Assembly (NCBI GenBank): GCA_036389275.1
Contig: DASVQE010000066.1
Location: 1-64,000, forward strand
Source: QHVT01 sp036389275
GTDB taxonomy: Bacteria; Acidobacteriota; Thermoanaerobaculia; Gp7-AA8
Direction of reading: 5' to 3'
DNA length: 64,000 bases
In this document: positions 46,201-49,900 of the stretch, piece after piece
Layout: the number at the start of each line of letters is the position of its first letter
Numbering within the stretch: the stretch's first letter is position 1
The notes under the pieces: model-generated
Databases searched by the model: none
Told to the model about the DNA's origin: nothing
What the model saw: the letters and a program-made list of their open reading frames with translations, nothing else
Translations under genes and position numbers: made by a program

Positions 46201-46293
46201 AATAACGCGGCGCGGATCCGGACGCAGCAGGCGCCGGGTGAGCACCTAGTCACGATCCCGAAACCGAAAGCACCGAAACCGCCGAAGAAATGA
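28201..46293 (+). CDS. giant secreted Rhs polymorphic toxin (6,030 aa)
   Basis: Signal peptide 1-25 (LLFALTLLFTARVFAQ). Approximate order: TIG/IPT 27-110; NHL propeller 110-420 (NNAIRRVTLDGAVTTIA type blades); TIG 420-500; Ig-like array 505-1710; SbsA-type Ig 1714-1815; Ig-like; carboxypeptidase-regulatory-like about 2011 (ITGEVYDATTGRPLAGANV) with a ZU5-like part after it; SbsA-type Ig 2640-2750; propeller-like region 3315-3930 (YGNLLFVAAVDGGVLAYDVS); Rhs shell with YD repeats about 4100-5708; Rhs core 5709-5755; variable end 5756-6030. Rhs shells encapsulate a C-terminal toxin. Here the toxin vehicle has a Sec signal and about 4,000 residues of beta modules, unlike type VI Rhs effectors, and is closer in idea to WapA-like surface toxins. 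The start follows a GAGAGAGAG stretch, 35 bp after the preceding giant. Codon use shifts near 41.45 kb. The stop overlaps the immunity candidate. Confidence 0.92.
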   Translation: MSTKPRKSTLLFALTLLFTARVFAQGAPSVRELVPSAAPAGARVMVTGRGLADPTIAVSFGAVSAAVVARDDRFVEVLVPPSAASGNVKVTLGTTLVRELPFTVTADPKYVVTTLAGGPRAQNEPLKHPWGAAVVLPGGNIAVADEQHHAIQLVTPAGAVTTLAGNGKQGFDNGSGAAASFKDPRGITYDAKRNVLYVSDSDNNAIRRVTLDGAVTTIAKDVFKDPYGLTVGADGAIYVADAKNNRIARVTVEGAVTTFAGSGAAGDRPADGALLSATFFEPRGIIAAGNDFYVADTKNNAIRRIANGQVTTVVSFPRSLLDDSRDDGVDGSPNALRRPTGIGIDEAGNLIVSDAHNDFIRRIDLRTTPATMTTIAGNGKHGWADGDAAAAQFKDPTGLTVAGAIYVGDEDNDALRRLCPEVRVTGLNVPVGKLAPGTAVRLFGIGFIPGATTVLFDGVAATDITWISSTTLSVKLPQAIAGGTVTVSVSSCGGSAGPQSFVVDNTAPALTITNGSAALPDNSMYKVAVVPVLTATDDFDPSPVVTATLNGAPFVSGTTVSADGFYTLFGKAEDSAGNSKTDTVHFTIDATRPVVEVFESGKPFPAGFWFNRAVVIGVKVTDLTATTTEVRIDGQPYDIKQPYAVEGTHQLTVRAVDALGNETPVGPIAFTVDLTPPHLTFTSHSDGQTVALREATIAGGSDDAVTVTVNGTAATVDPAAKTFTVPLALLEGDNTLTAVGTDRAGNVGDAKLKLVLDTRAPELTVAAVASCTRADSLDVHGTVSDPALDNVVVRLDAASANATVSGGNWSATIPAGAEGRKSIVVTASDKSGHTATESAALTVDRTKPEISLSESGSPFTAAIVAHPVALFFRATDADANVTVSATLDGAPYTSGRSVAAETTHTIRVTARDCAGNESSREQTFLIDLTPPRFLSFSPASGSKLKTIPASLAGSVDSDAVEVRYSAASVSVPAQNGAFSFDPHFAEGVNDLALEVVDRAGNVGRGVYTVGIKTAEPLVDIIEGGASLADGTVYTRNVRPEVRVFEAGVTFTATLDGAAFTSGSEVSANGAHTITATATDPAYSTSRTVTRRFTIDRSGPVVKIVSPANGATIDAPSTAVRVTADDAIAVAINGATATKQSDGSWLAAAVPLDLGENLLVANGRDAAGNNASDSITVNRANAGPALVLTFPPDPYLTNRPHLDVTGRVLRPSSSVAVTVPPQQAANVATDPAGVFRLTGATLEEGETTVVATASEGGKSVSVSARVIADFTPPKVRLLESGEPFADGATFATQAVISGDATDKGQPVDYSLRVDGNSVTAPFAVTAAGGHTAVITARDVAGNESRLERTFYVGATAGGGCTLNAFDPPDGATITAAKVELVGRSGGAAGVKVNGIAAKMSAGSFCASVELPQEGANSVTIVCTDVDGKPTGEPQTITLIRVLNAPSVTITTPAEAFVTHDPTIVVTGTLGNGAVSVDLNGKPATINGSNWTATGVRLSDGINVLVARAKNAAGRISTASRRVTFIEDAPAISITSPIAGFVTGQPKTDVSGSYSNVDPGSLAIAGLAGAVEATPWSDTTGKFVAHDVPLTLGDTTIAVTGRSRTGRTARAEIAARYQAAIPVITITSPRDNDYFAADAGANFRVSGIFSGAEGSTVDVNGVAATVDQAAKTFTAEVPFSTLPGGMTPVVARLAQPNGESGGFDSLRVFKLAAAPRVLETFPAASAIEVDPGVVVLVLFSAPMNRESVGSAFRLENANGTAINGTLYLDKDVLTFAPATTLTPGERYTVKVSTDAKDLAGQNLAESAAVSFIAATTAPSDAPKLTSTYAHVCAQFVDVTGTSIPGARVRLDYGSIYFTTTASATGAFSYKVPLSGQQGYQVIRVRTVGADGSLSPFVELKLNVDCTGPRVVSAAYDRTVNKLTIEFSRDVKPETLTTGSTGNLQLSLEGRVIGGSVAPSGATVVLTPAEDLTKSSFTLRVLTGVEDTQSRKLEFPHTQLFSIGDDQPQPGNGGGYITGEVYDATTGRPLAGANVRIEVPVSAFSRGPVVTAASETPLQAVTMTTDARGRYGDLFAEGAHTIKASANGYTDIWRQIIVPAGAGVIPIDIRLTRRGETQTAAAGALTLTHGGTSAVTRRAELTVPAGAVAAGTRLTLTATGAQSLAGLLPLGWSPLASAEIVSTAGVSGRLTFDVPQSQLTAASQTLSAVRYDEARDEWRVLVPVVNVSGDKAAFDVDAPGAYALVYADKRPGLASPPQARAGAALQGVADPCAAGTCPAMVAKSFPLTPEVVLPTGSTVATLNIDGTAAAQLFPSGTAVQAYIDEELRLADGGRELDPPFATDLLLYRDLAGNDAAAVFNLAPSPRAAEVFLEVGFDHIRVLPYPGRLDRGTLVGPEGGRVPGDDNVAVELPTGAAQDALRATASSLSDLASFGSIPGFRIVGGLQLTLQRATQPAPTDVDGDGTIDPVAPVELSRPARATFNVDTTKLPAGTPQLILAEVIDQTAFGNRVVRLAAEMTALDGGRWTTTSIDRERLPIDGIIHEGRYLLLASEAPIAFAKGVVRLGTNVAAGGARVSTPTLGVADLARLTGIFALPVPSAPAAPFALVPRTVATGDGTTYTHASAPAVNAVVDVGNLLVVAQPPHVASTIPSANQTDVALSTSVEVTIAPGLDPASIGVSSLLVIDATNNLAVAGTVSAIGNVGIRWTPPAGETLRPGRRYSVSVSPTVRGSNGTPLGQAYTFAFTTVAFLTSGELHPERIHITIPDANGVATITGTAGALRDNWLAIPVRRGNDFLTKYSVKAAHDGSFTLVIGGDSPRDRVTLDDLIDLRVLNGNGALAAIVPLTPFTSPDGRAFIAPSSVSVSFVSADGIGIKVPAGAFDVATRIDVAPAPASTFSEVPRFTSELILGAAVNVSFTGRAKKPLELSVPMPAGADPNREFFLGLLGQSLHGPRIMAVDTLAIVDGRLTTATPANTSGRSVRTMGDLTRGNGPKDYLQKFIEAGAYAALQMHPDRGTLAWSFMNTGATVYELVWDTLWSMYVGHQYVVESGGHITFPVPAGTAFTVTGYDPATSLKAFEQTYAGVPLGGNGTVLTPPENDVNGPYPVYASPFRIENAEAPPVDVTLNAVRDVELSLSSTGVLTIKPSSSGNSALAGLNVTALDIDSGERRGPQPLPMTMPDTKAGDRIVLLIEEKDIDPSASISLVFNEPIKIDAAAVTDDQIDEYLKTIIKFEQADNASAPGVDLLKAARMRLDSGDRRVTILLGSPLEAGVKFRLTLDKSIRDTSSNDLAPGQAAKKDPTTGALSPIGSSPAPLELWFKTRAPKGKFAEFDIRQSPTAQFGTIRETSQYGNLLFVAAVDGGVLAYDVSDPAALAAADAKPLAMAPGRDEIATNPVTDYWTVHVDHHGRVFSTGLTNMFGALRTWRVEDFIDAHSNTSGCLPNVKYTVCKQTGGAIISQAPGTAYGVGLPSAFVTMDRVEAIPRKVKFLVGDAPVEEWPVDAFVSAFCGGTSSDAGAGLKKCNAKIPPSGSMYRIQRMTVENRSLGLQWSEDAFDAKTADLNDVLFAPGDTLYLTRNVSTYAVINLFGWGLGVFDVNAVESNEVQGTAPAGYEAPKEQVALRAYADDPSIPDDIQKVGDLAFSPDSAILGAETGSVRVYALDTRKGAVEFYLTPPNGMDLVGKTVLTRETNARWDALAVAIKNATGVTPLARFSTSAMYTNATTEKHYLLMTAMDFGLVALEAGGPPLGPDSWADVIYIPHGARAVNVIERSNIAVVADNDGYIYLVDLSRIDERDPALGAATLFPTIAATLAGGGQDPRILWKSADPIGIGNIGPLVDPETGIVIGADLLGKRVRVGSAIDPKLRIMVKAGDRLKEVGSVIPLGIETPRGLLPCTDAATNADCTASMAVFRVETNLPGSMTETLSELPVALESETVLGAESLQSPDPYPVSHLRIKDRSGSVSARSTNDFKLKRVLDISSMPRLRYQKGWNRFATDWVVAIADPRAAKDYGTAPTDCAACARPLFINSLPGDVRELYTAGRFIAARPEFNTAGTYGFLAENNRLKTRITTTPADTVRPVEALVAAQSAPLAEGMLQETTYMHSGEVETSSVDYDAGGRAGWNVSFDRRYRSRTIGLTPLGSGWDSSLFRRLRALPNGDVEYRDGAEVWRFALKGGAYQAPAGLFLRLVKRDGGWNLLDQQLRITRFDDYGRLVAESDEFYTPREAGSGNTIVYVYDDKGRLTNVIDPLGRPNELTYNPEGLLSQIKDWHESSPRYINYQYSSGLLNVVQLPDVANTSGGRPQIRYAYAGGGSAYKQKLELAPNLDTITDPGMSTARVDFDYDANDRAKSQRWATGESATFDFGGLPSTSNVTDVLGQKRDYTLTGANSTTDPLADRAHASQITDQVEIWADAPFGQLPTSVKPGAPLRTTTTRTRKYGYTNGVQTSSELVGVSSRTTSWSSANGAPGQKIDGNTTTPQSGGSPAAWMPPQAASTHSLQYQSGGVFLQSMTAGGKTINAPAANRDEKDPEATNSSIDSHETYDQHGLLATVSTSGGTDSGSAGAQQTIHYWDETASRYKRGLPDYVEDGGLRTTFAYTEDSTSATDPRGVITTTTFDTWNRAIEIRTTKAGDALVHVRHYTYKANGLLDTVTVTRDGGDVVTTYDYDEIGRERSVTTNQIATVGTTTTTTGYNLAARSITTAVSGGATTTTDLDRLGRVVHVTTTTGSTPIEQQFAYDLSGKDVYSSDMFTASASAHDAYGREIATTDSDGTIRTYEYDDWGRVTRMKDLSEGGGAVVGQTSYSYTDAGTLISETTNVDSGAVRSTTYAWDGGGRTTGTATDGRAQRAVYDTAGRVISESEGGGSERAVDDPYTSTTIGSYDGLLPVNAETSEKAGGKYALSWEYDSSGNVKQQTLEALTWTQQFDQLGNLRRAAVPGRPEKQWDVDARGAVTSETLPGGGQNVFAYDASGARTGYRDPGGDTTATHTDLIGRPTQRDYADGTHETIEWEGTRVKSVTDRQGRKQTFTYNAKGQLAFVFDGAGTKLDELQYDAAGRLTSWKTADAELTWSDFNLEGQPKTTTQRRFKDGSAFASSPIVLDEFIQHHGWNSHGEHTDYTMPAPIGFHFPAGWRDKIHQDHDPMGNVSAITGLMSATYVNTGRPRSRTVITMSGKQIVRDYAYDPATSLLKQMSVDVNGTVVAGSDISFDGLQKSSARLLGVSSGQRFVQWRYDARSRVAASAAGTIAGADPLSGSPGSARDAIDAGDFRFEQQRVPQFDAATAAALKARGIDVTHIDPPTASFDKQSGGGHKIAKVTRGPKVYPFAWNGAERVSDGRFDYRFDAKGRLISATETGTTAPKRRILYAYSGTGRLVGRRAEYALVPTPAAADWKLEDRAGVVAADGLPGDTTFVWDAVSDNLLEIFKAGATPSDPQGGLLKQIVHGGASYDDPIETTSADPLTGTVAHLYPVYDEAGGGSLQAVLNEQAQVVARTLPNDPYGADDVDFAGAAVDDVSITAAKDASGALQRVRVVVHATEQLARATIAGGGRLSVVDADGRIVRSATVAAAAVAGDAYAVEWVLTGSEWSALTNPAAAVVGGTSRTPAALSVGVTSALRAAAWSFDVPILPPPAWATASGSSIVSSAELPVELREPLGSVASFVGSVGDGRNETRELYHVEALSLVSVGSADVVDDLVTARMHAQPFADPATRLNYVRARWYDPATGAWLTPDPKGYVDSSNLYSFAGGDPVNRRDPTGQAYWEDRVAELQDMLIKMYRRQRQNPGNIGDFILLEAEIKAEIERLERVKPRKPEAPTGPSLLQRGLDLLAKAEHEAVAKAHKAGEDFWKYEPKPDSDQVRAAKEEIGASTENKGQKLGQVAGEITGSVFAASAQVGIFVIEGEVGGKLLEEAVGVVQTVVRRGGRLGNAATRQQVHEIAAELQSRGWTITGGGGVAPEEYLRPISGTGRKGGSYIDITATKNGRTLRINTVDTYADGVTMTKREANNAARIRTQQAPGEHLVTIPKPKAPKPPKK
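45325..46293 (+). other. Rhs core and variable C-terminal toxin region
   Basis: The core runs from LNYVRARWYDPATGAWLTPD to DPTGQ (residues 5709-5755). D5728 (TPDPKGY) and D5751 (RRDPTG) match the DPxG pair that forms the self-cleaving aspartyl site of Rhs cores. Then come a helical linker (5757-5868), a hydrophobic helix-rich segment (about 5869-5907, ITGSVFAASAQVGIFVIEG) and a compact final domain (5923-6030) with VHEIAAELQSRGWTI, GGSYIDITATKNGRTLRIN and EANNAARIR, ending in a Lys/Pro tail. The final domain has the strand-turn-strand look of small nuclease toxins, but I cannot name the family or catalytic residues. Confidence 0.8.
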
Positions 46294-46826
46294 CGCAGCA
46301 GCTGATGTTTGCAGCCGATACGGCCGATATTCGAGCCGCGATGGAAGCGGTCACAGCTCGACAGCCGTTGCTGTTCACGCGGACCGGCCTGTTCGACACG
46401 AATACATTCGAACGGCAGGCGTATGCGGAGCTTCAAAACGTTGGCGTCGCCGCGTCAGGCGACGCCAACTTCGAGCCTTCGTACCTCGTTACGGAACCTG
46501 ACACGATCATCGTTGTCCGCAGCGTGCCGCAACGCCGCGGCGGAACGAAATACGCGATTGACCAGGCGGCGAATCGCGACAGCGTGCTCATTCAGTTCGG
46601 CGGCCGCAACTCGGCGGACGTGATCATCCTCGGCCGCATCGGTACGATTTCCGACACCGCCAGATCGAAGGCTCTGTACAACCTGTTCGCCAAAGAGATC
46701 AGGGGACGCTTCACGAAGGTCGGAATGTTTTACGTTGGTCCTGATGCCATGGCAGCAATGCGTGCCGGGCAACGCGTGACCGACAACGTCCGCCGTTCGG
46801 CCGAGTACGACCTCCGTCTTACGTAG
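46290..46826 (+). CDS. candidate immunity protein for the Rhs toxin
   Basis: 178 residues, no signal peptide, so expected in the cytosol. The ATG overlaps the TGA of the Rhs gene by 4 nt (ATGA), the usual tight coupling of polymorphic toxin and immunity genes. The sequence is mixed alpha/beta (for example DTIIVVRSVPQRRGGTKYAI and SADVIILGRIGTIS) and has no family I recognise. Base composition is less GC-rich than the first part of the giant genes and resembles the toxin end of the Rhs gene, so both probably arrived together. The role is inferred from position, size and composition, not homology. A convergent minus-strand gene ends 100 bp downstream. Confidence 0.75.
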   Translation: MTQQLMFAADTADIRAAMEAVTARQPLLFTRTGLFDTNTFERQAYAELQNVGVAASGDANFEPSYLVTEPDTIIVVRSVPQRRGGTKYAIDQAANRDSVLIQFGGRNSADVIILGRIGTISDTARSKALYNLFAKEIRGRFTKVGMFYVGPDAMAAMRAGQRVTDNVRRSAEYDLRLT

Positions 46827-46908
46827 CGCGGCCAATCTCAGTCGCCTCACGCGTGTGTCGACGACGCCGGTTAACGCGTGTGCCGAACGTGCGCTCGCCC
46901 GCGCGGCG

Positions 46909-46929
46909 GTGAGCTCCTGACAAGCTCAC
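46909..46929. terminator. weak hairpin at a convergent junction
   Basis: GTGAGCT-7 nt-AGCTCAC, a 7-bp stem that covers the stop codon of the minus-strand hydrolase gene (46926-46928). It could help terminate either transcript. The rest of 46827-46925 shows only a short direct repeat (ACGCGTGTG, twice). Confidence 0.3.
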
Positions 46930-49900
46930 TTCCGCACCGAGCGTCGTTTGCCGCCTGGCTCCGCGCTCTGCGTGTCGAGGAATGCATCGACCTTCGCGGC
47001 GGTGTCGGCGGCGTTCCACGTTGATGGCGCCGCGGCCGCGAGGGTTTGGATCGTGGCGCTGACGCCGGCGGCTCGGAGTGCGGCGTAGAGGCGCGTGCTT
47101 TGCGCGGCCGGGACGACGCAGTCGTTCGCGCCGTGCACCAGCAGGAACGGCGCGTCGGCGCGGTCGATATGGGTGATCGGGCTGGCGTCGGAGGCGCGGT
47201 CGGTGCAGGTGGTGATGGCGCAGCCGATCAGCGTGGACTGTGGTGACGAGGCGGCGTTGAAGTCGGTCGCGCAGCCGGCGCTTGCGGCGTCGCTTTGCAG
47301 AGCGAGCAGATCGGATGCGGCGCCGAAGGCGATCACGCCTTGCACGTCGGCGGTGATGACGCCGGCCGACTTGGTCGCGCCGTTCGTCGTGCCGAGGAGT
47401 GCGGCGAGGTGCGCGCCGGCGCTCGAGCCCCAGACGACGAGGCGGGTGGTCTCGAGCTTCCACTGCGCGCCGTTGCCGCGCAGCCAGCGGATGGCGGTGC
47501 GCAAGTCATCGAGCTGCGCCGGGAAGCGCGCGGCGGCGGGCGTGCGGTAGCGCGCCACGGCCACCGCGTAGCCGCGGCTCGTCTCGCGCAGGGCCGGCGT
47601 CGCGCGGTCGGATGGGTCGTAGCTCGTCGTCCCCGGGATCCAGACGATCAGCGGGAATGGTCCGCTGCCTTCCGACGGCACGTAGAGATCGAGCGTGAGC
47701 GGCGGCGCGGTCGAGTAGGCGAGATCGAGGATGGCGCGGTAGGCGAGATCGTCGTTGAGGATCGTCACGGTGCCGCTGGCGCGGCGCAGCGCGGCGCCGG
47801 CCGGCGCACTCAGGTCGATCGAGAATGTTTCGTCGCCTTCGATGATCGCATCGCCGCGGATGGTCACGGCGATTTGCGCGTTGGTCTGCCCCGGCGCAAA
47901 CGTGAGCGTGCCGCTGGCCGCGTCGAAGTCGCTGCCGTGCGCGGCGCTGCCGTCGCGCGTCGTGTAGGTGACGGTGACGCTCTCGCTCGCCGGCGCCGAC
48001 AGCTCGACGCGCACCGCCGCGCTCTTCGTCCCGGAGTCGCCTTCGCTGACGGTGAGATCGCGCACGGAGAGCTCCGGCTGCGTGATGGTCACGGTCACGT
48101 TCGTGCTGCTCGGCTCGAAGTTGTTGCTGCCGCCGAATGCGACCACGAGTTGATGTGCGCCGCTCGTCAGCGCCGGCAGCGCGATCGTGTCCGAGCCGAC
48201 GATGGTGGTGCGCGCGAGCACGGAATCGTTCTCGCTGATCGTGACGACGCCGGCCGGCGGCACCGGCGGCAGGTTCTCGGCCGAGACGCTGATGGCGAGT
48301 GTGCCGCCGCTGAGCGCGGCGGTGGTGATCGTGCGCGCCTTCAGCACCGTCAGCGTCGCCGCGGCGCTCACGCTCGGCTCGAAGCGCGTGTCGCCGGCGT
48401 ACGACGCCACGAGATCGTAGCTGCCGGCATCGAGCGCGCGCAGCCGCAGCGTTGCTTCGCCCGACGACAGCGCGGCGTTGCCGATGCTCACGTTGCTGGC
48501 GCGCACCGTGACGGCGCCGCCCGCGGTTCCCGTCGCCGGCGCGATCGCCTGCACCGCGATCGAGATCGAGATCGGATCGCCGTACGCGAGCGTCGCGTTC
48601 TGCATCGCCAGGCTCGTGGTCGTGCTGCCGCGCAGCACCTCGTGCACGACGGCGGCGGTGCTCGGGCCGAACGCGGTCGTGCCGCCGTACGCCGCCTCGA
48701 CGTTGTGCGTGCCGGGCTCGGTCGGCGCGTAGGTGAACGCCGCCGCGCCGCCGGCCAGTTGCACGTTCTTCATCACGGTGCCGTCGACGCTGAACGCGAC
48801 CGTTCCTTCGGGCGTGCTGCCGTTGGCGCTGACGCTGGCGGTGAAGGTGACGGGCTCGCCGGGACGCGTCGCCGCCGCGCTGCTTGCGAGCGAGGTCGTG
48901 GTGTTGCCGAGGACGGTCAGCACGACGTCGTTGCCGTCGCCGCCGTGATAGCTGATACGGAGGCTTGACGGCGGCGCGAGGATGAGCGCGCCTTCGCCGA
49001 GGCCGGCGAACGTGCCCTGCACCGCGTCGGTGCCGTCGTTGCGGACGATCGCGAACTGCTGGCCAGGCACCGGCGCCGTGCCGGTGACGAAGACCGCCAG
49101 CGTGCCGCCGAGGGTCACGCTGCCGGTGACCTGCACGGCGTCGGAGGTGGCGGAGCGGAGGTCGACCATCATGGTGGTGGCGAGCGACAGCGGACCGGTG
49201 GAGAGGAGGCCGATCATCTTCGCGTCGCCGCAGCAGGCGTTCAGCGCGCCGGGCGAGAGCAGGCGCGACGCGCCTGCGATCGTCACGGCGCCGGCGGTGC
49301 CGTTGCCGCTCAAGCCGCCCTCGAACTGCGCGTTCGGAAGCGCGCCGTCGAGCTCGACGACGCCGCGGATCGTGCCGGAGAACGTGCCGCTGCTGCTGAT
49401 CGCGAGCGGCGTCGTCTCGCCGCCGACGACGATCGTGCCGGAGCCGCGCAGCGCGCCCGCGACCGTGGCGTTGTACGGCTCGATGGTGAGCGTGTACGCG
49501 CCGGTGTCGATGGCGCCGTTCCACACCGTCTTCGTCGAGGCGGCGGAGAGATGCGCGGCGCCGGCCAGCGCGAGGTCGGCGTTGCAGGTGAATTCGGAGG
49601 CGTAATCGAGGAGCGAGAGGTCGCCGGCGAGTGCGATGGCGTTGCCGCTCAGGGTGTAGCTCGCGCGGAAGTCGAGCGCCGCGTACGTGCGTCCCGCCGG
49701 CAGGTCGTTCGTCATCGACAGGTGCGCGCCGTTCGCCGGAAAGAGAAGCGATTCGCCCGCTGCCGGAACGACGGCCGGCGACCAGTTCCCCGGCTCGGAC
49801 CAGAGTCCGTTCACCGTCCCGAGCCAGGTCTTCTTGCCGGGGTTCAGCGCCATCTCGAGAGTGAGGTCGTTGCCGTCGCCGCCGCGATAGCTGAGGTACA

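Noticed and set aside
9387..46826. Type VI secretion or Tc-toxin locus
   Set aside because: No VgrG, PAAR, Hcp, TcA/TcC or chaperone (EagR-like) gene was found; the Rhs protein carries a Sec signal peptide instead.
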